Shown piece after piece: positions 9,501 through 18,339 of a stretch of 64,000 nucleotides of DNA. The DNA comes from CAVZXS01 sp963779325 (lineage in GTDB: Bacteria; Bacteroidota; Bacteroidia; Chitinophagales; Chitinophagaceae), in the NCBI GenBank assembly GCA_963779325.1, contig CAVZXS010000019.1:124001-188000 (forward strand). The letters run 5' to 3'. Each line of letters opens with the position of its first letter. Position 1 is the stretch's first letter. Made by a program: the position numbers and the translations under genes. The notes below the pieces were generated by a model. That model worked only from the letters and a program-made list of their open reading frames with translations. It was not told the origin of the DNA and did no database searches.

Positions 9501-10798
9501 TAACACAACCTGATAAATTAAATCTGCCAACTACTATTCGCCCGGCACAGGTGCCAAAGTTGGTAAGCGCAGGTGTTGCCTTTTCTCCGTATCAGCGCAA
9601 TACAAAATACAGCGCTACGGAAGCAAGAAAGAAGTTTTTGTGGTTAGAGTTTGAAGAGTCCGTGGCAGATCCAAGCGATACTATTTTCGGAAGAGTATTG
9701 GCTTATGCGCCGGATCAGTTGATCAGTAATAATAATCCCGAATTATTTTTTGCACCGGAAGAACCGCCGCTGCCCGTTGATCCGGAATACACACGCAAAA
9801 TAACACCGCTGCAAAGTGATGATAAAGCCGGATTGAATGCAATGCAACCGCTTACCAAAGCAACGGACAGCGACCGGCATTATTTATTACCCATTCCGCC
9901 GGGCATGCACAATGAAAGTGATGAAATGTTCGGGTTCTTTACCTATGAGTTTCGTATCGGTCATAATCATTGGACCGATAGAGACGAAAATTTATGGAGT
10001 ACTGCACAAGGGCGTTTTGGAAGAGCATTGCGTGTAACAGGCATACAACATCCTGCTCCAACACTATTATGTACACTCAACCGCGACAATAAGCGATTGT
10101 ATGTACATGCACCTTATGCAAGAGCCGTGGCTAGCGGAAAAAATATGACGGCTTATCCGCCGCGTACACAACTCTGGGCTTTGTTATACGCACAGGTAAA
10201 GCAAGCCGACGGATTGGACTACAGAAATATTTTGTTGGATGAAAAATATTTAGACTGGAAAAAGAAACTGTTTGACAATGAACAATTAGCTGACATAAAC
10301 CGGATGATTTTTCGTGAATTGAAAAGAGAGGATGAGCAATTACTTTTTAAAAAAGATATCGTACAGGTTAACCAACTGAAGATTGACAAAGCGATTGTAA
10401 AAGCGATAAAAAAAGATTTACCGGTTACCGGCACCTGCATATGGGAGAATACAGAAATAAACAAATTGCTCGAATTGTACGGATTACCCGAAGATTCAGC
10501 ATTAAGTATAGTGGTAGTAGAAGTATTTGGTAATATAAAGAGTTTGCGTGAGCATATTACTAACCTGGGGCAGCGGAGAGTGAGAGAAAATATCATGCAG
10601 TCGGAACAGGTAAAATCAATAAAAGATGAAAAAGATCAGCAGCAATTCAGAACTGCGGTACATGATGCTGCTGTGGTTAATGATGAAGAACTGTTTGCCG
10701 ATGTAAAAATAAAACCGCTCAGTAACGGTTTGGGACATTACCGTATTTTGCGTACCTCTCCGTTAACGGAAGTGCCGTTTGTTTGTTGTCCGTGTTAA
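6509..10798 (+). CDS. Giant protein of unknown function (1429 aa), second of a pair
   Basis: No family recognised. The product starts MEKNRRYTTMIFPQEFDG; an internal Met at residue 10 is an alternative start. No signal peptide or membrane helix is visible, so export by the general secretory route is not indicated. Residues 1-330 alternate strands and short helices. The middle (about 650-1130) is strand-rich with repeated PxxPxL-type linkers resembling fibronectin-like or Ig-like segments, but no formal repeat could be defined. Residues about 1245-1390 are helical and strongly charged (Lys/Glu/Asp). The C-terminus ends in VPFVCCPC, a cysteine cluster that is unusual in an otherwise cysteine-poor chain. 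It probably forms an operon with the 1803-residue gene, from its spacing and orientation, and the two products may be partners. Confidence 0.85.
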   Translation: MEKNRRYTTMIFPQEFDGNNIKVHIVIIPRNRNPFDPVVTYAGAPADNLTPFADLVPEFKAFVVNSLEDFPVSNTNAPIKKPQAALLQGLSSAPNKKKILIALRDESGLKITVAHTADKAEEPVAIEKSVQKYLPETYRSSFNFTTPRHKNAKTDDSYHCAMREEAPKVPLTVSGDDISWGQVYGYILRQPLLARAAGLVYEATIPINNPDWFKKGGYLYVDLVNADYQSVQDDSLSHADGVFIKRYAARIPKLKAGVSRTLFAPVLFPVLVKADPDDPVEPVPAGNWDNIFAESNEYNDGFAKIVHANQPVSKNILTEQFDGTHPVHDAGIRMGWDDEQILIWYIRQLRGDENNFSAPVPGVDDRIDALLGVFGYRIDVRDAKLADEDPGNPAAQWQSLNTVVAKAVYKIGTQSIDNTIGTPVELPYQVYPTQIDGNVNGGYWLPMYYTNWIGKSLVMKDSDAAEINYHTQSKKNPSTTEQLFNPGPLNISLLYGNIYDFRIRLCDISNGGPTVNHNPVINAPSPTTNVHFKRFIAPGKLRVLNAENAFNSASNSTMHIEFFNATIVNGEEQFAAAPNLEIKRPVLGYPAVVFTNKYQLLGQDPVQLLKNIPVMKDPVTGELKAQQVEPALADPDVKKVEVTVEAETLRLDNLLSESGQENYALLYSTFRNFPNDFDGTLNVPIVFKDFPLLSLSNSADPLNSNSNPFNDIAFDKTALNAMTEIVLPAARKVRITVRAVCEGDDQYFKFINEADHNLDTRYGATTQFFFYKESGIENNLLLPKPNVPVIQALYLQPDPPFANNGKISTVFFQRDAMVMNQPDIVQRLANEIGVESKGLTLVSKKGERIVFGCSSRIRHSLAPDNSSITFASKAELAGHWLGCIVYKLNRDWSWDALDVVSFEIGRIKKFKKDAPSEKEVQDILGDIEINHSVSFEALQPDEFGIINRDHTTVIFIDAIETKIALKQANGLPRFPDEQEVEYTITPKFKKDHAGGTTVTQPDKLNLPTTIRPAQVPKLVSAGVAFSPYQRNTKYSATEARKKFLWLEFEESVADPSDTIFGRVLAYAPDQLISNNNPELFFAPEEPPLPVDPEYTRKITPLQSDDKAGLNAMQPLTKATDSDRHYLLPIPPGMHNESDEMFGFFTYEFRIGHNHWTDRDENLWSTAQGRFGRALRVTGIQHPAPTLLCTLNRDNKRLYVHAPYARAVASGKNMTAYPPRTQLWALLYAQVKQADGLDYRNILLDEKYLDWKKKLFDNEQLADINRMIFRELKREDEQLLFKKDIVQVNQLKIDKAIVKAIKKDLPVTGTCIWENTEINKLLELYGLPEDSALSIVVVEVFGNIKSLREHITNLGQRRVRENIMQSEQVKSIKDEKDQQQFRTAVHDAAVVNDEELFADVKIKPLSNGLGHYRILRTSPLTEVPFVCCPC

Positions 10799-11002
10799 TG
10801 ATTGTTGAAAAAATAAATTTTATACATATTTTCTTCAGGCAGATAAGCAGTATAATACTATTTATTTGCAGTATGAAGATGGCAAGGATTTTTATCATAA
10901 TTATATTCGACCGAATAAATTAATGAAGCAGACAGGCTTCCGAACAAAAATTATTCTTTATTGTTATACAGTTTACTCTTCATCCGGAGATAAGCAGTAA
11001 TA

Positions 11003-13468
11003 ATGAAATTTTTAAATATAACCTCCCGAATTATTTATACCGTCCTTTTAATTTTAATAGCTTTTACCGCAAAAGCGCAAAACAACGGCCGCATTTCCGG
11101 CAGCGTGGTTGACAAAACAACACAAACCCCATTGCCGCTTACAAGCATCATTTTGGAAGGAACTGATAAAGGCACTGTAGCAGACTCAAACGGGCTTTTT
11201 AGAATTACCGGTATTGAATTAAAAACCTATAATATTAGTTTCTCTTTAACGGGCTATAAAAAGCTGACCCTTTACAACGTTATCATAAATGCAGGTAATG
11301 AAATTACATTTAACGCCGAGTTGGAACCCGACGCCGGTGAATTAACCGAAGTAATTGTAAAAACAAACAGGCGCACGGCGAAAGCAGCAACGTTGGAAAC
11401 GCCGTTGAGTGTACAACGCTTAACAAGTGAAGAAATAAAAAGTAATCCCGGCGGTAATTTTGATATCAGCAAAGTGATTCAAACATTACCAGGTGTAGGC
11501 GGCGGTTCGCAGGGCGGCGGATTCAGAAATGATATTATTATTCGCGGCGGCGGACCCGGCGAAAATGTTTTTTATTTAGACGGTATTGAAGTACCCGTCA
11601 TCAATCACTTTCAAACGCAGGGCAGCGCCGGCGGGCCGCAGGGAATTTTAAATGTATCTTTTATTGAAGATGTAAAACTGAGTTCTTCCGCATTTGATGC
11701 ACGTTATGATAACGCATTAAGTTCCGTATTTCAATTTAAACAACGTACCGGCAATCCCAATAAATTACAAGGCAACATACGACTGAGTGCAACGGAACTG
11801 GCCGCAACTTTTGAAGGGCCGTTGGCAAAAAATAAAAAAACAACATTTCTTGCTTCCGCCCGGCGTTCGTATTTACAATTACTTTTCTCCGCTATCGATT
11901 TACCCATACGACCCAACTACTGGGACTTTCAAACAAAGATTACGCATCAACTGAATAAAAAGACTACGATTTCCTTTATTGGTATCGGCGCTATTGATGA
12001 ATTTAGTTTTGCCGCCATTAAAAATGCTACGCCCGAGAAATTATATGTTCTCAACTCTAACCCGATCATCGGGCAATGGACATACACCGCCGGTATTAAT
12101 TTAAAAAGGCTGATTAAAAACGGGTTTATTAACGTCGCATTAAGCCGCAATTCTTTTGACAATGATATAAAACAATTTGAAGATAATAAACTGCAGCTAC
12201 CGGCACAGCAAACGCTATCTTACCAATCAAGAGAAACAGAAAACAAATTTCGCATTGATGTAAATAAAAGTATCGGCGGATGGAAAATTGCATACGGCGC
12301 GATAGCACAAGTTGCCGAATTTAATAATACTACTTTCAACGTTATCCGTAAGGAATTGAGAGACGATTTCGGTAACATTATACAGCCGGGTGTTACGGTA
12401 AATTTTTCAAGTCCGTTAAAAAGCTTTTTACGCTATGGCCTTTTTGCACAGGCCGGTAAAAGATTCTTCGACAATCGCCTGGGTGTAAGCGGCGGTTTAC
12501 GAACAGACATGAATACTTTTACTGCCGATGGTAACAATGGGTTACAAACATTATCGCCGCGCATTTCTTTCAGCTATGTATTGGCCGATAAATGGACGGC
12601 GAATGCATCTGTCGGTCGTTATTATAAAATAGCGCCTTATACTATTTTAGGTTTTGCCGATAGTAGTAATGTTTTGGTAAATAAAAAAAGTAAATATCAG
12701 CGAAGCGATCATTATGCCGCAGGCTTAGAATTTTTACCAAATGACGGATTACGATTTACCGCCGAAGGATTTTATAAAGATTACGCCAATGTACCTGTTT
12801 CTGTACGCAACGGTATTTCGCTGGCAAACTTGGGCGGCGATTTTAATGTGCTGGGCAATGAAGCGGTAACAACTATCGGTAAGGGAAGGGCGTATGGTTT
12901 TGAATTGTTTGCACAAAAAAAATTAACCAACCGCTTTTTCGGAATTTTATCTTACACATTTTACAGAAGTAAATACAGCGGTGCCAATGCAGTACTGATA
13001 CCGAGCAGTTGGGATAATCAGCACTTGCTAACTTTTACCTGGGGTTATAAATTTCCGCGTAATTGGGAGTTGGGTCTAAAGTTTCGTTACCAGGGCGGCT
13101 CTCCTTATTCTCCTTTTGATGAAGTTGCATCAAGAGCTAATTTTTTATCATTAGGACAGGGAATAGTTGATTACGCAAGATTAAATACACTTCGCTTGGG
13201 AGGCTTTAACAGCAGCGATGTGCGGATTGATAAAAAGTGGAATTTCAGAAAGACGACTATTGATCTTTTTTTAGATGTGACTAACTGGTATAAAGCAAGA
13301 AATCCGGCTATACCTTCTTATACTTTTAAACGAACTGCGGATAATACAGCTTTTATGACAACCGACGGACAACCCTTAAAACCCAACGGCAGTAACGGGA
13401 TACCGGTATTACTTAAAAACGATGACCCGTCCGTAACGCCAACCATCGGATTTATCCTGGAGTTTTAA
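11003..13468 (+). CDS. TonB-dependent outer-membrane receptor
   Basis: An 821-residue outer-membrane transporter. Residues 1-25 are a signal peptide ending in FTAKAQ. Residues about 28-115 form a carboxypeptidase-regulatory-like domain (ISGSVVDKTTQTPLPLTSII, then GYKKLTL). Residues about 140-245 form the plug, with NPGGNFDISKVIQTLPGV and IIIRGGGPGENVFYLDGIEV. The rest is beta-barrel, ending in the typical terminal phenylalanine (GFILEF). Such receptors import siderophores, vitamins or glycans using TonB energy; no SusD partner follows, so a SusCD glycan pair is unlikely and the substrate is unknown. It lies 204 nt after the giant gene pair on the same strand. The last 4 nt overlap the end of the convergent AHSA1 gene. 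Confidence 0.93.
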   Translation: MKFLNITSRIIYTVLLILIAFTAKAQNNGRISGSVVDKTTQTPLPLTSIILEGTDKGTVADSNGLFRITGIELKTYNISFSLTGYKKLTLYNVIINAGNEITFNAELEPDAGELTEVIVKTNRRTAKAATLETPLSVQRLTSEEIKSNPGGNFDISKVIQTLPGVGGGSQGGGFRNDIIIRGGGPGENVFYLDGIEVPVINHFQTQGSAGGPQGILNVSFIEDVKLSSSAFDARYDNALSSVFQFKQRTGNPNKLQGNIRLSATELAATFEGPLAKNKKTTFLASARRSYLQLLFSAIDLPIRPNYWDFQTKITHQLNKKTTISFIGIGAIDEFSFAAIKNATPEKLYVLNSNPIIGQWTYTAGINLKRLIKNGFINVALSRNSFDNDIKQFEDNKLQLPAQQTLSYQSRETENKFRIDVNKSIGGWKIAYGAIAQVAEFNNTTFNVIRKELRDDFGNIIQPGVTVNFSSPLKSFLRYGLFAQAGKRFFDNRLGVSGGLRTDMNTFTADGNNGLQTLSPRISFSYVLADKWTANASVGRYYKIAPYTILGFADSSNVLVNKKSKYQRSDHYAAGLEFLPNDGLRFTAEGFYKDYANVPVSVRNGISLANLGGDFNVLGNEAVTTIGKGRAYGFELFAQKKLTNRFFGILSYTFYRSKYSGANAVLIPSSWDNQHLLTFTWGYKFPRNWELGLKFRYQGGSPYSPFDEVASRANFLSLGQGIVDYARLNTLRLGGFNSSDVRIDKKWNFRKTTIDLFLDVTNWYKARNPAIPSYTFKRTADNTAFMTTDGQPLKPNGSNGIPVLLKNDDPSVTPTIGFILEF

Positions 13469-13899
13469 GCTGACCTCTCGACAAATTCCTTCAAACTTTT
13501 GCCGATAATATGGGTCCACCCGGCTACAAAATTTTCTTTGGCAAAATCAGTATTGCCTGCCGGGAAAGTTTCCAATCCTTTATGCGTCAGTTTCAATCTT
13601 GTTTTATCACCTTGGTTAAATAATTCAAAGCTTACAAATGAAATTCCTTCATAGCCTTCGTATCGCCAACTGTATTGGAGTTTTTTATTAATTATCACTT
13701 CAGTTATTTGACACAAGTGATTATATATTACTCCTTTGTTGCTTTTGCCGGTAAATTGAAACTCAAAACCAATTTCGGCTTTAAAAGCAGCCATATCAAA
13801 ATACCATTGTTTCATCTGTTCTCTGTCGGTAATGGCCTGCCATACTTTTTCCACGGGAGCATTATAAGTTCGTTCAATAATAATTGGTTGTGTTTCCAT
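13465..13899 (-). CDS. SRPBCC/AHSA1 domain protein
   Basis: A 144-residue single-domain protein of the START-like AHSA1 group. It begins with the characteristic ERTYNAPVEKVWQAITDREQ and has the second signature W-YF-MAAFKAEIGFEFQF and a C-terminal helix GWTHIIGKSLKEFVE. The fold makes a hydrophobic pocket; most bacterial members have no known ligand. The gene is convergent with the TonB-dependent receptor and overlaps its stop by 4 nt. Downstream of its start lies about 250 nt of AT-rich DNA without a gene. Confidence 0.9.
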   Translation of the reverse strand: METQPIIIERTYNAPVEKVWQAITDREQMKQWYFDMAAFKAEIGFEFQFTGKSNKGVIYNHLCQITEVIINKKLQYSWRYEGYEGISFVSFELFNQGDKTRLKLTHKGLETFPAGNTDFAKENFVAGWTHIIGKSLKEFVERSA

Positions 13900-14150
13900 T
13901 CTATTTTCCCTTTTGGTTTTTTGTACAAATAAAATCCTGCGAAGCCTTTACCTGCTTATTATACATATTCCCATAGTATTAATTGTTTTATCTAATGATT
14001 TGTAAAATGAAGGTATAAATTCTTTTGTAAAAATAAAGTTGTATGGTGCCTACGCTGTAATTGAGAGATATCTTTCTCACATAATTATTTTTCCTTACCT
14101 GCTTTTTATTACTCGTTAATATCTGAAAACGGTTTTATACTTTAAAAATA

Positions 14151-15920
14151 TTACTGCTCCGTTAAAACCGGTATGTCCGGAATATTCGTCAGGTTCTTTA
14201 TAATAATATTAATAGAGCCGCCTTGTTTATTTATCGGTTCCGTTTCCACTACAATATACCCCTGCACGGCGCCATCAGTTCTTTTTCTTATTTTATCAAA
14301 AGACACTTTGTGTGTTCTTTGATTTCGCAGTATTGAATTATCATTGATTTTTACAACCGCAGTTCCGGTTTTTTTGAGTGTAAGCGTTTCAGGTTGAATA
14401 TCGTTTACCGGGTTATTAGTAAATTCAAAACCAATTCCGTTAATGTCAAACTCCAATGAAGAAGCAAAAACACCGGCACCCACTTTTCCCGGTATATAAA
14501 ATGCTATATAAAAACGCATTCGCTGGTACAGTCCTGAAGCAGCTATTTCCCCATTACCTATCTTTTGAAAATAGCCGGTACCATCCACAATAGCAGTGAG
14601 CAATATTTCTTTGCCGTTTCGCTTCCACAGTTGATTCACCGGATGTATTTCATTGTTTTTACGCAGATCAATATCTGCTAATTCAATTTTTTTGGCAGTC
14701 AGCGGAACCGGGACATTGAGATTAATATCCAATATATCACCCATCCAGGGACCATATAAACAAACATTCTCATCCTTTTTTATTTGCAGCAACATTGGGT
14801 TGCGGGGTGTAGTTGTTTCAGTTGTTTTTTTAGTATCTGTATTATAATTAGACAGGTTAACAGATTTTACTTCGCCTTCAATATGATCGGTTGTTTCACC
14901 CGTCCACCGGTTGGTAAGAAAAGACCTGAAGTTTTCAGATGGAGTAAGATTCATACAAACATCTTTATCAATTGTTACCTGTGTATGAAGATAATCCTGC
15001 GGACAAATGAACGCATCCTCTTTCATTTTACCACACACTGTTTGTTTAAACTCTGAGACAGGGTACCATGTATCTAATTTTTTCATCGTAGATCCGGAAC
15101 CTCCAAAAAAATCTATAATGTCCTGCCCCAAATCGCCCAGCAGATCCGTTGCAGCTTCAAGAGGTTTTAAAATTATCCCGGCATCTCCAAGTTTTTTTGA
15201 AGCTTCTTCAATAAGACCAGCAGGCAATTTCGATGCGTCTATCACCTTATCATATTTATAAACCTCCTCTCCGGGTTTGTTATGATGATAATAAAATGGT
15301 TTTGTTGTTTCGCCACCAAGCACTGCAACACCCAACTGATTTTTTTGAATATTATTGAACTCATCTATTTCCACTTGTGAAGCTAACGGAGCATTTCCAA
15401 TATCGTTGGGGTCAAACACTTCCGGAATCGTCGAAACAACAGCCGGCGGAAAATTATCCGGTTTTTTTCCATTCGCTCTTTTCCTTTCCCAATGACCTGC
15501 TACAAACTGTCCGTTCACGATAGCACCCCGGGCCCAATCAAACTTATTTTCTTTTGATGCATAAAAAATGGTGACGTAAGAAATCTTATCAGTTAAGTTA
15601 AGTGCTGAGAGATCCGGCACATCTTCCATAATATCTGCTGACATACCATAACCCTTGCCCGGAGCTGCATGCTCATACACATAGGCCACCATACCGGGCG
15701 GCACTTTAAGAGAAGATGTCAAATCATTAAAATCAGATAGTACGTATTGGCCGGGAGCCAGCATTTTTACTGGACCCGTATAACCGGGATTTTCATATAA
15801 TGCAACCTGTTGTTCCGTCAAAATAACGGTCCAGTCCGGAACAGTACGTGGAGGTCTTCTTTGCCCCTGCATGTTCAGATGTAAAGTTATTACAGCAATA
15901 AACCAGTAAATCTTTTTCAT
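14151..15920 (-). CDS. Secreted protein with beta/gamma-crystallin-like N-terminal domain
   Basis: A 589-residue exported protein. Residues 1-19 are a signal peptide (MKKIYWFIAVITLHLNMQGQ). Residues about 33-115 look like a beta/gamma-crystallin unit: VALYENPGYTGPVKMLAPGQ gives a Greek-key start, followed by ND-TSSLKVPPG and a Y-x-T-I-F strand; this fold often binds calcium. The remainder is unassigned, with a Cys-containing segment around residues 295-325 and strand-rich C-terminal third. It is the last gene of a run of six exported-protein genes transcribed on the minus strand, 54 nt after the previous one. A calcium-binding extracellular role is inference from the fold only. Confidence 0.75.
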   Translation of the reverse strand: MKKIYWFIAVITLHLNMQGQRRPPRTVPDWTVILTEQQVALYENPGYTGPVKMLAPGQYVLSDFNDLTSSLKVPPGMVAYVYEHAAPGKGYGMSADIMEDVPDLSALNLTDKISYVTIFYASKENKFDWARGAIVNGQFVAGHWERKRANGKKPDNFPPAVVSTIPEVFDPNDIGNAPLASQVEIDEFNNIQKNQLGVAVLGGETTKPFYYHHNKPGEEVYKYDKVIDASKLPAGLIEEASKKLGDAGIILKPLEAATDLLGDLGQDIIDFFGGSGSTMKKLDTWYPVSEFKQTVCGKMKEDAFICPQDYLHTQVTIDKDVCMNLTPSENFRSFLTNRWTGETTDHIEGEVKSVNLSNYNTDTKKTTETTTPRNPMLLQIKKDENVCLYGPWMGDILDINLNVPVPLTAKKIELADIDLRKNNEIHPVNQLWKRNGKEILLTAIVDGTGYFQKIGNGEIAASGLYQRMRFYIAFYIPGKVGAGVFASSLEFDINGIGFEFTNNPVNDIQPETLTLKKTGTAVVKINDNSILRNQRTHKVSFDKIRKRTDGAVQGYIVVETEPINKQGGSINIIIKNLTNIPDIPVLTEQ

Positions 15921-15974
15921 ATGTTTTATTTTATAAGATTTTAAAAAATGGTTACCTGTATTTATTATTGAAAA

Positions 15975-17012
15975 TTATTTTATCAATGTACATTCAATCG
16001 GATCGCCGCAGGAATTGCATGTCCACCATCCCGCTTTCAGTGCCCCATACTTACCTCCACCCTCATAGTCTTTCCATAGCCGTGCCACACCCACATAACA
16101 TTTTCCATTCCATTTATAGGCAATATGAGTATCAGGAGTAACATAGCGACGTTTGATAATACCAGCCGCATCTTTTTCAATTTGCCATACTGTGCCGCTG
16201 TATTCAGCAATGGAATATTTTAAAATAGCCCTGTCAGTTAAATCTCTTTTAAGTATGGCGCCTATTTTAGCCGGGGTAAGTTCAGGATCATTTACAGTGG
16301 CTGATTTGTAAAAATATTCGGGCAATCTTTTTAGCTGAAAGGCAGTACTTGTAATTACTTCATTAGCAGCGGCAGCGTTTTTCCGTAAAACTTGCACGTC
16401 TTTTGAATCAAACCGAAAATTAAATTCTCCATCTGCCACCGGCCATTTTTCTAACTCTTCTTTTTTATCCCAAGCATCATATGATTCCAGGAAGAGCCTT
16501 GCTTTAATGATGTATTCACCATTTTCAGGAAAAGTTTCTTGGCTTATGATATGATACAATGGTCCTGCAGCCAGGCCGGTGTTGAATATTTCGCTCCCGC
16601 AAATAACACTGGTAGCTTTACCCGGCTCAGGAAAAATATCAAAGTTGAATGAGGTGTTTTTTTCAATCCCTTGTTTAATTAACAGGTAATCCCAAAGATT
16701 GTATGATCCTTTTTGTTCGCCATTTTTAAATGCTGCTACTCTGTACCGTAAATAATACCGACCCGTTTTAATACTGCTCATATTAAACGCATCGGACAAA
16801 GTTTGATTATTCAATTCAAGCCGGCCATAAATAAAATCGGCAGAAGTAAAAGATGTTTTACTTCCTTCATGCCCGGTTGTGAATGGTGCAGAAGAAAAAA
16901 ACATTTTAGCACCGGGCACAGGGTTCATTTCATCCCATTGACTGAATGCCGTGCCCGGCAAAGTGAGAAAACCAATTACACTAATAATTTTATTAATTGT
17001 TTGCATCGGCAT
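15975..17012 (-). CDS. Secreted protein of unknown function
   Basis: A 345-residue protein with a signal peptide ending in PGTAFS-Q at about residue 25; the start could also be the Met at residue 3. No family recognised. The mature part is strand-rich. Near the C-terminus it has KWNGKCYVGVARLWKDYEGG and then a CNSCGDPIEC cluster, which could form a disulphide-stabilised or metal-binding tip. It sits between the crystallin-like gene (54 nt) and a lipoprotein gene (110 nt) in the same orientation, so it probably shares their expression. Confidence 0.7.
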   Translation of the reverse strand: MPMQTINKIISVIGFLTLPGTAFSQWDEMNPVPGAKMFFSSAPFTTGHEGSKTSFTSADFIYGRLELNNQTLSDAFNMSSIKTGRYYLRYRVAAFKNGEQKGSYNLWDYLLIKQGIEKNTSFNFDIFPEPGKATSVICGSEIFNTGLAAGPLYHIISQETFPENGEYIIKARLFLESYDAWDKKEELEKWPVADGEFNFRFDSKDVQVLRKNAAAANEVITSTAFQLKRLPEYFYKSATVNDPELTPAKIGAILKRDLTDRAILKYSIAEYSGTVWQIEKDAAGIIKRRYVTPDTHIAYKWNGKCYVGVARLWKDYEGGGKYGALKAGWWTCNSCGDPIECTLIK

Positions 17013-17122
17013 TTGATTTTTATTTTATTATTGCTTTACCACTGAAATATTTTTTTTCGAATATTTATGCAGCATTTTTGGCAGGTGCTTTTTATTTACT
17101 TGACTCAATGCTTTACAGAGGC

Positions 17123-17533
17123 TTATTGTTTTACCAGGTTTGCAATACCGGCTGTGTTAGTAGGTATGCCATTTGCAATATAGTTCCAGATAATGGTTCC
17201 TTCTAATGAGTTACTGTTTAGTACAGCATCGTATTTAATTTGCAAAGAACCTGCAGTTTTTGCTAATATTTTAAGCTTGCCCTCACTAATGTTGTAAACA
17301 CCATCTAACTTACTCGTGAGAGCAGTGTCTGCAATTTTTGTTTCATAAACCCTGCAGGTGCCATCTGCTTTTAACGAAGCTGTCCAGTCAACGTTAATGC
17401 CACCTCCTGCGCTGTACTTACCCGTCCATAAGCCGGCCACCAATGTATTGGAAGAATATGTAACGACGCTTTCTTTTTTACAGGCTGCGAATGTTACAAT
17501 AACTAACATTACAGCTGATAATAGTATTTTCAT
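17123..17533 (-). CDS. Small lipoprotein (136 aa)
   Basis: A lipobox (VTFAAC followed by KKE) after a hydrophobic signal core predicts lipidation at Cys18. The mature 118 residues have a calycin-like pattern: GLWTGKYSAGGGINVDWTAS, then L-A-DGTCRVYE and Y-ISEGKLKI. This pattern of W-x-G-x-Y followed by a short D-G turn is common in Bacteroidota lipocalin-like lipoproteins, so an eight-strand barrel is possible. It is part of the six-gene minus-strand run of exported proteins. Confidence 0.72.
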   Translation of the reverse strand: MKILLSAVMLVIVTFAACKKESVVTYSSNTLVAGLWTGKYSAGGGINVDWTASLKADGTCRVYETKIADTALTSKLDGVYNISEGKLKILAKTAGSLQIKYDAVLNSNSLEGTIIWNYIANGIPTNTAGIANLVKQ

Positions 17534-17589
17534 TTTATTTATTTTTTAATTAGTACACAATTTTTAAAATGCAAAATTATCTTTGCCCT

Positions 17590-17871
17590 TCACCTGAGTA
17601 AAACCTGCATACAGTCTTCCGCCACTTTTATAATTTCATTTTTATCAGCGACTTCCATTTGCCTGATTTCAGGATATTTTTTTTCAAGATTTTGCTGATA
17701 GCATTCGCAATAAGTTTTTAGTTTTTGCTCTTCTATTACAGCATTCCCTTTTTTTGCTTCGCTGATGCAGGAGTTCATCAGTTTGTCTCTGTATGACTGA
17801 TTCCATCCGGCATTAGTGTTTGCGCAGGACAGAAACCCGATAGTTATCAGAAGAAATAAGATTGCCTTCAT
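17590..17871 (-). CDS. Small cysteine-bearing lipoprotein (93 aa)
   Basis: The signal peptide MKAILFLLITIGFLSC ends in a lipobox cysteine. The mature 77 residues are helical with three further cysteines in the pattern C-x21-C-x-C (NSCISEAKKG, then LKTYCECYQQNLEKKYPE), plus one near the C-terminus in AEDCM. This resembles small helical lipoproteins found next to other secreted proteins in Bacteroidota; the function is unknown. It lies 22 nt after the preceding lipoprotein gene, so co-transcription is likely. Confidence 0.7.
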   Translation of the reverse strand: MKAILFLLITIGFLSCANTNAGWNQSYRDKLMNSCISEAKKGNAVIEEQKLKTYCECYQQNLEKKYPEIRQMEVADKNEIIKVAEDCMQVLLR

Positions 17872-17893
17872 AAAATTGTTTGTTTACTTGTTG

Positions 17894-18328
17894 TTATTGG
17901 TTTTTGATATTAATCAATGCTTCTTCAATTAATTTTTTATGGGGCGATTGCATGTAAAGAATAAAAGATTGCACGCCATTTTCATTTTTAAAAGTGATTT
18001 GCCCGGTGCCCTTATCCCTGTTCTGCAAATGATCGGCCGTATCAGCTTTCGCTAAATGAATAAGATCAATCAGTTTTTCAATATCAACGGCCCGTGGTAT
18101 CAACTTTACATATTCGCCACCGCTATAATGCCCGGTAGAACTTTGTTCAGGCTTCACCGGAAAATATTCAAAATTTTTTTTACTAAACTCATATACATTG
18201 CCGCTTCCGTCAGCATAGCGGTAATCATTTTTATACTTGCTATCCGAATTATCAGTCCCGCTTGTTTTACTTTTATGCATTGTGTTGCAGGATGTAATGA
18301 ACATTAACAGATAAAATAAATGTTTCAT
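17894..18328 (-). CDS. Small lipoprotein (144 aa)
   Basis: The signal peptide MKHLFYLLMFITSC ends in a lipobox. After a Ser/Thr/Asp-rich linker, the domain begins NDYRYADGSGNVYEFSKKNF and includes a central HLQNRDKGTGQITFKNENG. This could be a small mixed alpha/beta fold; no family recognised. It begins 11 nt downstream of the stop of the long T9SS substrate gene, so the two are probably translated from one message. Confidence 0.68.
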   Translation of the reverse strand: MKHLFYLLMFITSCNTMHKSKTSGTDNSDSKYKNDYRYADGSGNVYEFSKKNFEYFPVKPEQSSTGHYSGGEYVKLIPRAVDIEKLIDLIHLAKADTADHLQNRDKGTGQITFKNENGVQSFILYMQSPHKKLIEEALINIKNQ

Positions 18329-18339
18329 TATTGCCCGTT

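Noticed and set aside
10219..10596. 125-codon minus-strand frame inside the second giant gene
   Set aside because: Shadow of the real gene, with the Ile/Ser/Phe bias expected from antisense reading of Lys/Glu-rich codons.
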